A stretch of 64,000 bases of DNA from positions 116,320 to 180,319 of the forward strand of contig NZ_LVEG02000007.1 in the NCBI RefSeq assembly GCF_001614315.2. Direction: 5' to 3'. A program made the translations under genes and the position numbers. How positions within the stretch are numbered: the first letter of the stretch is position 1; each line of letters starts with the position of its first letter. Source of the DNA: Halofilum ochraceum. Its GTDB lineage: Bacteria > Pseudomonadota > Gammaproteobacteria > XJ16 > Halofilaceae. A model generated the notes under the pieces. It saw only the letters and a list, made by a program, of their open reading frames with translations. It was not told the origin of the DNA and did no database searches. Shown in pieces: positions 49,504 through 63,967 of the stretch.

Positions 49504-50829
49504 ATGGATACCCAGGAAGAGATCAGACAGCTCGAACGCGAGTGGAACGAGAACCCGCGGTGGGCTGGCGTGCAGCGCCCCTACAGCGCGGCCGATGTCG
49601 TGCGCCTGCGCGGCACCAAGCGGATCGAGCACACGCTGGCGCGCGATGGGGCCGAGAAGCTCTGGCGCCTGATGGAAGAGACGCCGTACGTGAATGCGCT
49701 GGGTGCACTGACCGGCAACCAGGCGATGCAGCAGGTGAAGGCGGGCCTCAAGGCGATCTATCTGTCCGGCTGGCAGGTGGCCGGCGATGCCAACCTGGCG
49801 GGCGAGATGTATCCCGACCAGTCGCTGTACCCGGCGAACTCGGTGCCGGCGGTGGTCGAGCGGATCAACAACACGCTGCGCCGGGCGGATGAACTGCGAC
49901 ATGCCGAGGGCGATGATTCGATCGACTGGTACGCCCCGATCGTGGCCGATGCCGAGGCCGGTTTCGGCGGCCCGCTCAACGCGTTCGAGTTGATGCGGGG
50001 CATGATCAAGGCCGGCGCCGCCGGCGTGCATTTCGAGGACCAGCTGGCGTCCGCCAAGAAGTGCGGCCATATGGGTGGCAAGGTGCTCGTGCCGACCCAG
50101 GAGCAGATCCAGAAGCTGACCTCGGCCCGGCTCGCGGCCGATGTCATGGGCGTGCCGACGATCGTGGTGGCGCGCACCGACGCCGAGGACGCGAACCTGC
50201 TGACGACCGATATCGACCCGGCCGACCAGCCGTTCATCACCGGCGAGCGGACGTTCGAGGGCTACTACCGCGTGACGGGCGGGATCGATGCCTGTATTAC
50301 CCGGGCCCTTGCGTACGCGCCGTACTGCGACGTGATCTGGTGCGAGACCAAGACCCCCGATCTGGAATTCGCGCGCCAGTTCGCCGAGGGTGTGCACGCG
50401 CAGTTCCCCGGCAAGAAGCTCGCCTACAACTGTTCCCCCTCGTTCAATTGGGCCGCGAAACTGGATGCCGCCACGATCCGCAAGTTCCAGGATGAGCTCG
50501 GCGCGATGGGGTTCAGCTTCCAGTTCATCACCCTGGCCGGTTTCCATGCGCTCAACTACAGCATGTTCCGGCTCGCCAGCGGCTACCGGGATCGGCAGAT
50601 GGAGGCCTATGTGGAACTCCAGCAGGAGGAGTTCGCCGCCGAGTCCGAGGGCTACACCGCGACCCGCCATCAGCGCGAAGTGGGGGCCGGGTACTTCGAT
50701 ACGATCAGCAATGTGGTCACCGGTGGCCTGAGTTCGGTGGGCGCCCTGGCCGGCTCGACCGAAGAGGCGCAGTTCTACGATGAAGACGGGAAAAAGCCGG
50801 CTTCGACCGAAGAACCGTCATCGGTGTAG
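49504..50829 (+). CDS. aceA: isocitrate lyase
   Basis: ATG 49504, with AGGA seven bases upstream, gives 441 residues. The sequence is a classic isocitrate lyase: [38 protein letters not shown], the catalytic loop [16 protein letters not shown] and SPSFNW. It splits isocitrate to glyoxylate and succinate, the entry of the glyoxylate shunt. Malate synthase is not in this window. A LysR gene lies on the other side of a long upstream region. gltB begins only 11 bases after its stop. Confidence 0.97.
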   Translation: MDTQEEIRQLEREWNENPRWAGVQRPYSAADVVRLRGTKRIEHTLARDGAEKLWRLMEETPYVNALGALTGNQAMQQVKAGLKAIYLSGWQVAGDANLAGEMYPDQSLYPANSVPAVVERINNTLRRADELRHAEGDDSIDWYAPIVADAEAGFGGPLNAFELMRGMIKAGAAGVHFEDQLASAKKCGHMGGKVLVPTQEQIQKLTSARLAADVMGVPTIVVARTDAEDANLLTTDIDPADQPFITGERTFEGYYRVTGGIDACITRALAYAPYCDVIWCETKTPDLEFARQFAEGVHAQFPGKKLAYNCSPSFNWAAKLDAATIRKFQDELGAMGFSFQFITLAGFHALNYSMFRLASGYRDRQMEAYVELQQEEFAAESEGYTATRHQREVGAGYFDTISNVVTGGLSSVGALAGSTEEAQFYDEDGKKPASTEEPSSV

Positions 50830-50840
50830 CATCCGATCGT

Positions 50841-55310
<4,470 letters not shown>

Positions 55311-55315
55311 AGGAT

Positions 55316-57225
<1,910 letters not shown>

Positions 57226-57253
57226 TCAATCGCCGGCCGCCTTGCAGCGGCCG

Positions 57254-57331
57254 ATCGCGAGCAAGCTCGCTCCTACATGAATTCTGCCACCGAACGGGGC
57301 TCTTACCTGTAGGAGCGAGCTTGCTCGCGAA
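57254..57331. repeat. REP-like inverted pair
   Basis: ATCGCGAGCAAGCTCGCTCC (unit 57254-57277) faces TGTAGGAGCGAGCTTGCTCG (unit 57308-57331). The sequences equal those at 31840-31916, with 30 bases between the units. It lies between convergent gltD and the RAM-domain gene, a common site for REP pairs. Confidence 0.88.
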
Positions 57332-57436
57332 TGTACCCGCACCCTCTTGTCATCGCCCGAACCGCTTGATTGCGTCCCATACCTGACCGCGCCCGTTGGC
57401 CGTCGGCGAAAACGCGCCCACCCGGCGTCCGACCTG

Positions 57437-57712
57437 TTACGAACCGACCGAAAACATCGCCTCCAGGTCGTGGCGCGAATGCGCGCGGAACGCGAGCATG
57501 GTCTCGGTGTGTTCGATGCCGTCGACGCCCGCAAGCTCCTCGGTGACCAGGCGCGCCATTTCCTCGTTGTTGTCCACGCGCAGCAACGCGACCAGATCGT
57601 AATTGCCGCTGACCGAATAGACTTCGGAGACCCCTTTGCGGGCGGCCAGATCCTCTGCGATCGCATTGATCCGCGAGCGTTCGACGTTCATGAGCAGGAT
57701 AGCGGTAACCAT
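57437..57712 (-). CDS. stand-alone Lrp/AsnC ligand-binding (RAM) domain protein
   Basis: ATG 57712, with GGAAGAGAGAC just upstream, gives 91 residues, which is only the C-terminal half of an Lrp/AsnC regulator. It shows the RAM pattern TAILLMNVERSRINAIAEDLA, VSEVYSVSGNYDLVALLRV and GIEHTETMLAF. There is no helix-turn-helix. Such small proteins form beta-barrel dimers and bind amino acids; they may dimerise with full-length Lrp proteins. It is followed on the left by a REP pair and preceded by an EamA transporter gene in the same direction (64 bp). Confidence 0.88.
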   Translation of the reverse strand: MVTAILLMNVERSRINAIAEDLAARKGVSEVYSVSGNYDLVALLRVDNNEEMARLVTEELAGVDGIEHTETMLAFRAHSRHDLEAMFSVGS

Positions 57713-57776
57713 GGTCTCTCTTCCTCTGTTGCGTGTCCGATGATGCCCGTATGCCGTTGTCCGGGCCATGCTGTAA

Positions 57777-58697
57777 TCAATCGCGGACCGACTCGTGCGT
57801 TGCCGCTGCGCCCACCGGTCCGGGCCGCGAGCGTCGGTGGTACGCACGCATCCCGAGGATGGAGTGAACGGTAAGCGTAACCAGCACGATCGCGCCGCCG
57901 ACAAAGGTCGCCACCGGCGGTACCTCGCCGACGCCAAGCCAGACCCAGATCGGCCCGAGGATCGCCTCGAGCTGCATGATCAGGCTGACCTCCGGTGAGG
58001 GAATATAACGCGGGGCCAGGGTCAACAGGCCGAATGCGACCGGCACGACAAACACGCCGAGTATCGCCAGCCACAGGATATCGTCGCCCCGGACCGCCGT
58101 GGGGCTGGCGAATGTGATGCCTACCAGTATGGAGGCCAGCAACACGCCCCCCGCCAGCGCAGGCACGAGCGTGGTCGCGCGGGCATGGCGGACGATCGTG
58201 AGCTGGCTTGCGAGCGACAGCGCGGCGGCCAGGCCGATCAGGTCGCCAATCAGCGTGCCGTCGCCGATGCCGCCGCTGAAGATGATCACGATCCCGATCA
58301 GCGCGCTGAAGATCGCCAGCCAGGTCCGCAGGGCAACCCGCTCGCCGAGGAACAGCCAACTGATCAACGCCGCCCACAGTGGGGAGGTGGCCATCATGAA
58401 CAGGGTGTTGGCCGCGTTCGTCAGCGTGATCGAGAGTACGAACAGGATCGCGGTCAGGCCGAACACGAACGCCGCCGGAATCCCGATCCAGCCCATCGCG
58501 CGCACGACCCGGGGGAGTGCCGAGCGGTAGTACAGTCCGAGAAACGCCCACAGCGTCAGTCCCTGCAGCAGTGAACGCCAGAAGAGCAGGGTGGCACGAT
58601 CGGTGTCGATCAACCGGATCAGCAGCGCGTCCGGGCTGAGCACCAGCACGCCCATCAGCGCGATCCCGACCCCTGCCAGTTGCTGTTCCGCCTTCAT
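57777..58697 (-). CDS. EamA/DMT family transporter
   Basis: ATG 58697 gives 306 residues; the longer frame to 58784 adds no family sequence. About ten transmembrane helices make two EamA repeats of five helices each, the second starting near LIGDLIGLAAALSLASQ. The protein should export or import small metabolites such as amino acids or their derivatives across the inner membrane. It lies on the minus strand before a RAM-domain protein gene, with 64 bp between; a pair of amino-acid sensor and transporter is possible. It is divergent from a GNAT gene. It shows only modest likeness to the two EamA genes at 60.8-62.6 kb. Confidence 0.87.
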   Translation of the reverse strand: MKAEQQLAGVGIALMGVLVLSPDALLIRLIDTDRATLLFWRSLLQGLTLWAFLGLYYRSALPRVVRAMGWIGIPAAFVFGLTAILFVLSITLTNAANTLFMMATSPLWAALISWLFLGERVALRTWLAIFSALIGIVIIFSGGIGDGTLIGDLIGLAAALSLASQLTIVRHARATTLVPALAGGVLLASILVGITFASPTAVRGDDILWLAILGVFVVPVAFGLLTLAPRYIPSPEVSLIMQLEAILGPIWVWLGVGEVPPVATFVGGAIVLVTLTVHSILGMRAYHRRSRPGPVGAAATHESVRD

Positions 58698-58770
58698 GCG
58701 TTCTCCCCGGTGCTGTCGTTCCGGCCGCGACCCCGATAGGCTGGCGGCATTGTCACGGCCGGAGTGGATA

Positions 58771-59226
58771 ATGAGCACGATCACCGTAACCGATGTAACC
58801 CAAGACGATTTCGAGGCCTGGCGCCCCCTGTTCGCGGGCTATGCCGATTTCTACGGCACCGTGCTCACCGATGCCGCCGCCGAGCAGGTCTGGTCCTGGC
58901 TGCACGATCCGGGGCACCTGCTCGAAGGCCTGCTGGCCCGCGATGCCGAAGGCCGCGTCGTCGGTTTCGCCCATGTGCGCGCCTGCCCGCGACCACTCAC
59001 CGGCGCGACGATGGGCTTTCTCGACGACCTCTACGTCTCCCCGGACAACCGCGGCTCGGGCGCGGCCGACGCCCTGTTCGACGCCCTGGCCGAACGCGCC
59101 AACGAACGCGGCTGGCCCGTCATCCGCTGGCTCACCCAGGAATTCAACTACCGCGGCCGCGCCTTCTACGACCGCTACACTGGCGCCAAAAGCGACTTCA
59201 TCATGTATCAGTGGAAGATGGAGTAG
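58771..59226 (+). CDS. GNAT family N-acetyltransferase
   Basis: ATG 58771, with GGAG six bases upstream, gives 151 residues. The GNAT fold is visible: ITVTDVTQDDFEAWRPLFAGY at the start, EGRVVGFAHVRAC, FLDDLYVSPDNRGSGAADALF, whose RGSGAA is the acetyl-CoA pyrophosphate loop, and a C-terminal FYDRYTGAKSDFIMYQW. Its substrate is unknown. It lies between an EamA transporter gene and the large inverted-repeat element; 10 bases after the stop the repeat begins. Confidence 0.9.
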   Translation: MSTITVTDVTQDDFEAWRPLFAGYADFYGTVLTDAAAEQVWSWLHDPGHLLEGLLARDAEGRVVGFAHVRACPRPLTGATMGFLDDLYVSPDNRGSGAADALFDALAERANERGWPVIRWLTQEFNYRGRAFYDRYTGAKSDFIMYQWKME

Positions 59227-59236
59227 ACCTTTTTTT

Positions 59237-59586
59237 GAACCACGAATGAACACGAATGGACACGAATGGGCTTCGGGTGCCCACCGGCTTCTGGAGCTTC
59301 GCTGTTCGGGCTCTGGAAAAATGCATAACCAAAAAATGAACTAAAAATGGACGAAAAATAGGCCACACGGTTCACGTGAGAATAAGCACAAGCATCTGCG
59401 GCTGTCACTTCCGTGCAAGCGCCGCAAAAAAACCGAATCAGGAACGGAATCATTTTTTGTTCATTTTTAGTCCATTTTATGGTTATGAATTCTCCTCTGA
59501 TCCCTGTATGCAACCGCAGCGAAGCTCCAGAAGCCGGTGGGCACCCGAAGCCCCCATTCGTGTCCATTCGTGTTCATTCGTGGTTC
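59237..59586. repeat. nested inverted-repeat element
   Basis: The outer arms are 59237-59304 and 59517-59586, exact reverse complements over about 68 bases but for a two-base insertion in the right arm. Each is one module of the family seen between gltB and gltD (GAACCACGAATGAACACGAA at one end, GGAGCTTCGCTG at the other). Inside lies a second, imperfect pair: CATAACCAAAAAATGAACTA (59324-59343; arm to 59358) and its partner at 59454-59487. The inside is AT-rich, unlike the genome. No transposase gene is within. The element fills most of the 407 bp between the GNAT gene and doeA. Confidence 0.9.
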
Positions 59587-59633
59587 TCAAATCCGTGGTT
59601 CCCGCCTTCCCTGGCAGGTTTCCACCACGGTAA

Positions 59634-60806
59634 TTACTTGACGATCAGGTTCCGTTCGAAGTCGGCGAACGCACGCCCGCCGGACGGCGTGACCTGGATG
59701 CATTCGCTGATTTCCATGCCCCAGTCGTCCATCCAGATGCCGGGAATGATGTGCAGGCACATGTTCTCCTGCAGTTCGGTCTTGTCGCCCGGGCGCACGC
59801 TGACGCTGCCTTCGCCCCAGTCCGGCGGATAGTTCAGGCCGGTCGAGTAGCCGATGCGGGATTCTTTCTTGATGCCATGGCGCTCGATGGTCTGGCGCCA
59901 GACGTTCTCGACTTCCTCCGCGGTGGTGCCGGGTTTGGCCGCCTCCATCGCGTTGTTCAGGCCCTCGACCACGATCTTCGCGGTGTCGTCGAGTTTCTTG
60001 GGCGCTTTGCCGAGCTGGACGGTGCGGGCCATCGGGCAGTGGTAGCGGCGGTAGCAGCCGGCCAGTTCGATGATGGTCGCTTCGCCATTCTTGAAGTTCT
60101 GGTCGTTCCAGGTGAGATGCGGGGTGTTCGTCCCTTCGCCCGACGGCAGCATCGGCACGATCGCGGTGTAGTCGCCGCCGAATTCCTCGGTGCCGGCGAT
60201 CTGGGTGCGGAAGATCTCGGCCGCGGCGTCGCACTGGCGGTTGCCGGTGTGGATGTTGTCCACGGCGGTGCGCATGGCCCGTTCGCAGATCCGGGCGGCG
60301 CGTTCCATGTACTCGATCTCGGCGGGGGACTTGATGACCTTCACCCACGGCACGAGCGTGCTGGCATCGACCAGCTCCGCGTTCGGCAGGGTGCGCTGCA
60401 GGGAGAGCAGGCTGCGCGCGGGGAAATAGAAGGTATCCATTTCGGCACCGATCTTCGCGCGTTCGAGGCCACGTTCCTTGAGCAGCCCACCGACGAACTC
60501 GAGCGGGTGCTTGACCTTCGAATGGACGTAGTCGTCGCTGTAGGAGATCACGTTCGCGTCGGGCAGGAACGTGGTCACCTTAGCGGCGTTCGCGTCCATG
60601 CCACGCCCGACCCAGACCGGGTCCTCGTTCTCGTTGGCGGTGAGGATCACGAGCTGATGCACGTAAAATGACCAGCCATCGTAGCCCGTCAGATAACACA
60701 TGTTGGCGGGGTTGCTGCAGAGCATCACGTCGATGCCCTCGGCCGCCATACGCTTGCGGGCGTTGGCGATACGGTCGCGGTATTCGCGTTCTTCGAATGC
60801 GAGCAT
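59634..60806 (-). CDS. doeA: ectoine hydrolase DoeA (EutD), M24 family
   Basis: 390 residues, near the size of known DoeA. It is of the creatinase/prolidase M24 fold: an N-terminal creatinase domain with CSNPANMCYLTGYDGWSFY and a C-terminal pita-bread domain with NTPHLTWNDQNFKNGEA, YSTGLNYPPDWGEGSV and HIIPGIWMDDWGMEISE. These segments match ectoine hydrolase better than Xaa-Pro peptidase, and the classic M24 metal ligands are partly replaced, as expected. It opens the ectoine ring to give N-acetyl-diaminobutyrate. It is the last gene of an operon with two EamA transporters. DoeB is not in the window. Confidence 0.92.
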   Translation of the reverse strand: MLAFEEREYRDRIANARKRMAAEGIDVMLCSNPANMCYLTGYDGWSFYVHQLVILTANENEDPVWVGRGMDANAAKVTTFLPDANVISYSDDYVHSKVKHPLEFVGGLLKERGLERAKIGAEMDTFYFPARSLLSLQRTLPNAELVDASTLVPWVKVIKSPAEIEYMERAARICERAMRTAVDNIHTGNRQCDAAAEIFRTQIAGTEEFGGDYTAIVPMLPSGEGTNTPHLTWNDQNFKNGEATIIELAGCYRRYHCPMARTVQLGKAPKKLDDTAKIVVEGLNNAMEAAKPGTTAEEVENVWRQTIERHGIKKESRIGYSTGLNYPPDWGEGSVSVRPGDKTELQENMCLHIIPGIWMDDWGMEISECIQVTPSGGRAFADFERNLIVK

Positions 60807-60815
60807 GGATCCTCC

Positions 60816-61733
60816 TCAGTCGGTCAGGGGAGCGCGCATGCGCCCCTCTCGTACGGAAATATAAATCCCGCTGGCCACAATGACGGCGATACCCGTCCAG
60901 GTCCAGCGATCGGGGAAATCGCCGAACGCGATCCAGCCGATCGCGACGGCCATGATGATCTCCACATAGCTCACCGGGCCGAGCACGGCCGCCGGCGCGT
61001 GCTCGAAAGCTCGGATGATCAGAAAATGGGCGAGGGCGCCGAACGCCCCCATTATGGCCATCAGCAGCCAATCCGTCGCCTGCGGTGGGCGCCAGACGAA
61101 GGGCAGCATGAGCGTCAGTACGGCAACGCCGATCACCGCGGTGTACAGCAGGGTGACGGCCGGACGCCCGCTGCCCGACAGGCGCCGCGTGGCCAGCAGG
61201 TAGAGCCCGTAAAACACGCCCGCGCCGAGCGCCAGCAGCGAGGCGGGGTGGAATACGTCGAAGCCCGGTCGCAGGACGATCAACGCGCCCATAAAGCCGA
61301 CCAGCACCGCGACCCAGCGGCGGGGACCGATCTGCTCTCCGAGGGCGATGGGCGCCAGTGCCGTGCTCACGACCGGTCCGATGAAGGCGAGCGCCAGCAC
61401 CGTCGCCAGAGGCATATACGCGATGGCGCCGAAGTAGCACAGGGTGGTACCCAGCAGGAAACCGCTGCGCAGTATCTGCAGGCCCGGGTGTCTGGGCACG
61501 AGTTCGGCCGGCCGCAGGCGCCAGGCGAGCAGCGCCAGCAACAGCACCAGGTGAAAACCGTAGCGCGCCCAGGCGACCTGCAGGACGTGGAACTCGCCGC
61601 TGAGGTATTTCGCGGTGCCGTCCATCAGCGGCAATGTGCACACCCCGGCCGCCATCAGCCCGATGCCGACGAGCGGCCGCTCGCCGGGGAGTACGGCCCG
61701 GGCAGTCGCTACATTGGACGGGGTCGGAGTCAT
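60816..61733 (-). CDS. EamA/DMT family transporter (doeA operon, copy 1)
   Basis: 305 residues with about ten membrane helices in two EamA repeats (first LMAAGVCTLPLMDGTAKYLS, second near LLALGAGVFYGLYLLATRRLSG). It overlaps the preceding EamA gene by four bases and ends 10 bases before doeA starts. Its closest relative here is the preceding gene: both have PLMDG, LLATRRLSG/LITTRRLAG and LLMAIMGAFGALAHFLIIRAFE-like stretches. They may form a heteromeric transporter or be recent duplicates. Ectoine or a breakdown product is a candidate substrate by context only. Confidence 0.88.
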   Translation of the reverse strand: MTPTPSNVATARAVLPGERPLVGIGLMAAGVCTLPLMDGTAKYLSGEFHVLQVAWARYGFHLVLLLALLAWRLRPAELVPRHPGLQILRSGFLLGTTLCYFGAIAYMPLATVLALAFIGPVVSTALAPIALGEQIGPRRWVAVLVGFMGALIVLRPGFDVFHPASLLALGAGVFYGLYLLATRRLSGSGRPAVTLLYTAVIGVAVLTLMLPFVWRPPQATDWLLMAIMGAFGALAHFLIIRAFEHAPAAVLGPVSYVEIIMAVAIGWIAFGDFPDRWTWTGIAVIVASGIYISVREGRMRAPLTD

Positions 61734-62641
61734 CGGGGGCGCGTCCGGTGCTCGCGGATCGAGATAACGAGCCCGCTGGCGATGATCACGACGATCCCCA
61801 CCCAGGTCCAGGCGGCGGGGAAGTCACCGAAGGCGAAGTAACCGACCGCCGTCGCTGCCACGATCTCGGCATAAGCCACCGGGGCGACCACCGGGGCCGG
61901 TGCCTGGTCGAACCCCTTGATGATCAGGAAGTGCCCACCGGCAGCGAATGCGCCCATGATGGCCATCCAGCCCCAGTCGGCGGCGCTGGGCGGTACCCAG
62001 AGCGCCGGCATGGCCACCGACATCGCGAGCAGGCCGATCGCCCCCGTATAGAACAGCGTGAGCATGGGATTGGTACTGCCGGCAAGGCGGCGCGTCGTGA
62101 TCAGATAACAGCCGTGCATCACGCCGGCACCGAGGGCCAGAACCGAGGCCCACTGGAATACGCCGAAACCGGGACGGACCACGATCAGGGCGCCAATGAA
62201 GCCGGCCACAACCGCGCTCCAGCGCCAGATCCCGACGCGCTCGCCAAGGACGACCGGCGAGAGCAGTGTGACCACCATCGGCGAGATGAACAGCAGGGCG
62301 AGGGCGTCCGCGATGGGCATCAGCGCGATCGCACTGAAGTAGCACAGCGTGGCCGCCATCAGGAGGAATCCGCGCAGCAGTTGCAGGCCCGGATGGCGCG
62401 GGGACAGCACCGAGCGGCCATGGCCGTGCCACAGCAGGAAGGGCAGCAGCCACAGCAGGTGAAACGCGAATCGCGCCCAGACGAGCTGAAATACCGGATA
62501 GTCGTCCGCAAGGCCCTTGGCGATGCCATCCATCAACGGCACGAGGCTGACGCCGAGTGCCATGAAGGCGATGCCCAGCATGGGCCGGTCGCCCGCGGAA
62601 CGCGCGGACTCTGGGCCGGCGACTGTCTGCCCTTCGCTCAT
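61730..62641 (-). CDS. EamA/DMT family transporter (doeA operon, copy 2)
   Basis: 303 residues, about ten membrane helices, two EamA repeats (FMALGVSLVPLMDGIAKGLA; VLALGAGVMHGCYLITTRRLAG). It is the first gene of the minus-strand operon ending in doeA, and its last four bases overlap copy 1. The 336 bp upstream, up to eutC, hold two REP-like hairpins and a heptamer array but no clear promoter. Paralogue of copy 1. Many doe/eut loci use TRAP or ABC importers instead, so EamA proteins here could be exporters or uptake proteins; sequence alone cannot decide. Confidence 0.88.
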   Translation of the reverse strand: MSEGQTVAGPESARSAGDRPMLGIAFMALGVSLVPLMDGIAKGLADDYPVFQLVWARFAFHLLWLLPFLLWHGHGRSVLSPRHPGLQLLRGFLLMAATLCYFSAIALMPIADALALLFISPMVVTLLSPVVLGERVGIWRWSAVVAGFIGALIVVRPGFGVFQWASVLALGAGVMHGCYLITTRRLAGSTNPMLTLFYTGAIGLLAMSVAMPALWVPPSAADWGWMAIMGAFAAGGHFLIIKGFDQAPAPVVAPVAYAEIVAATAVGYFAFGDFPAAWTWVGIVVIIASGLVISIREHRTRPR

Positions 62642-62794
62642 GATTGTTCCCTTGTGCAGTCACCCGGACGCGTTGGGCGTGGTGCGAAGAAGGTAAACGT
62701 GCTGGCCGGCGATCGTGGCCGACGACGGGTATCGCCGAGGCGCCAACGCCCGTTCGAACGACGCCTCACCGTTTTGTTCGAGCGCACGCGTGCG

Positions 62795-62889
62795 GTAGGC
62801 CGGCTTGCGACCGAAGGGAGCCAGCCGGCGGATGACCCATGTCCTTGCACAGATGCGTGCCGGCTGTTGCCTTCGGCAAAAGCCGGCCT
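62795..62889. repeat. pair of REP-like hairpins (second family)
   Basis: Unit 1 (62795-62829) reads GTAGGCCGGCTTGCGACCGA and on to CAGCCGGC. Unit 2 (62859-62889), on the other strand, reads TAGGCCGGCTTTTGCCGAAG and on to CAGCCGGC. Each folds on itself through GCCGGC ends; unit 2 has a 13-base stem with one mismatch. They face each other in the eutC-EamA gap. Confidence 0.7.
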
Positions 62890-62894
62890 ACGAT

Positions 62895-62960
62895 CCTTAG
62901 CCCTTAGCCCTTAGCCCTTAGCCCTTAGCCCTTAGCCCTTAGCCCTTGGCCCTTGGCCCT
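62895..62960. repeat. CCCTTAG heptamer tandem array
   Basis: Six perfect copies of CCCTTAG (62901-62942), preceded by a partial copy and followed by two CCCTTGG copies and a partial CCCT. On the minus strand this is a run of GGG tracts four bases apart, so a G-quadruplex can form in the RNA or DNA. It lies 17 bp after the eutC stop. Confidence 0.92.
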
Positions 62961-62977
62961 GACGTCTACTGAAGAGT

Positions 62978-63967
62978 TCACGCGTCAATCCGCGTCCCGA
63001 AGCCCTTGTTCACGCCTTCCTCGAGCGCCAACACCGCAATCGCCGTGTCCTGGACGCCGGTGCCGGTCAGGTCGGCGATGGTGATCTGCTCGTCGTTCTC
63101 GCGTCCGGGATGGTCGCCGGCGCATACGGCGCCGAGCTCGGGCAGGACGGCATCGGCGCCGATGGTGCCCGCGGCGATCGCGCTGCGCAGCTCTCCGCGT
63201 TCGGCGCACTGCGCCTGACGGTCACAGACCAGCACATCGGCGGCGGCGAGGGCGGCCGGGTCGATCTCGTTCTTGCCCTCCGCGTCCGAACCCATGGCGG
63301 TGACGTGCAGCCCCGGATGAAGCGCGTCGGCATCGAGTATCGGTCTCTGTGCCGGGGTGGTGGTGATGGCGATATCCGCTGCACGAACCGCTTCGGTGGC
63401 GGTGTCGGCGACGGCCGTCTCGATACCGAGTCGCTTGGCGCAGTCGTCCGCGCACTCCCGGGCCCGGTCGGCGCTGCGGCCCCAGAAGATCGCTTTCTCG
63501 ATCGGCCGGACCAGTTTCAGTGCCTCAAGCTGCAGTCGCGCCTGCAAGCCGGTCCCGAGCACGGCGGCCACCGTTGCATCCGCACGCGCCAGGTAGCGCG
63601 CCGCGACGGCGCCGGCGGCGGCCGTGCGCATATCCGTGAGCCAGCCGTTATCGAGCAGCGTGGCCTGCACGCGACCGGTCTCGGCGGAAAACAGCGCCAT
63701 CATGCCCGACAGGCTGGGCAGTCCGAGCGAGGGGTTGTTGAAAAAGCCCGGGCTGATCTTGACCGCGAAGCCGTCGAGTCCCCGGATCCAGGCCATCTTC
63801 ACGTCGACCTCGGCGTTCTGCTCGGGCAGGTCCATCGACAGCACCGGCGGCATCACGACCTCGCCCCGATGCAGCGCCGCGAAGGCCCCGGCGATTGTGT
63901 CCACGGCCCGCCCATCGAGCGTGGCGCATTCGCGCAGTTCGGATTCACTCAATACTGTGATCGTCAT
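62978..63967 (-). CDS. eutC: ectoine utilization protein EutC (ornithine cyclodeaminase family)
   Basis: 329 residues of the ornithine cyclodeaminase/mu-crystallin fold. The Rossmann NAD site is VAAVLGTGLQARLQLEAL; MAWIRGLDGFAVKISPGFFNN and GWLTDMRTAAAGAVAARYLA are family hallmarks. Proline-making enzymes share this fold, but nearby doeA makes EutC the best name; Sinorhizobium carries eutC with eutD (doeA) in one ectoine operon. Its exact reaction in that path is not settled. ATG 63967 is preceded by GGAGGTGATCC, a strong ribosome site. It is upstream of the EamA/doeA operon by 336 bp, on the same strand. Confidence 0.87.
   Translation of the reverse strand: MTITVLSESELRECATLDGRAVDTIAGAFAALHRGEVVMPPVLSMDLPEQNAEVDVKMAWIRGLDGFAVKISPGFFNNPSLGLPSLSGMMALFSAETGRVQATLLDNGWLTDMRTAAAGAVAARYLARADATVAAVLGTGLQARLQLEALKLVRPIEKAIFWGRSADRARECADDCAKRLGIETAVADTATEAVRAADIAITTTPAQRPILDADALHPGLHVTAMGSDAEGKNEIDPAALAAADVLVCDRQAQCAERGELRSAIAAGTIGADAVLPELGAVCAGDHPGRENDEQITIADLTGTGVQDTAIAVLALEEGVNKGFGTRIDA

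Noticed and set aside
59237..59586. A complete insertion sequence
   Set aside because: Terminal inverted repeats are present, but 212 bp inside cannot code a transposase.
62895..62960. CRISPR array or telomere-like repeat
   Set aside because: The unit is seven bases with no spacers, so it is not CRISPR; a telomere sequence makes no sense in an internal bacterial gap.
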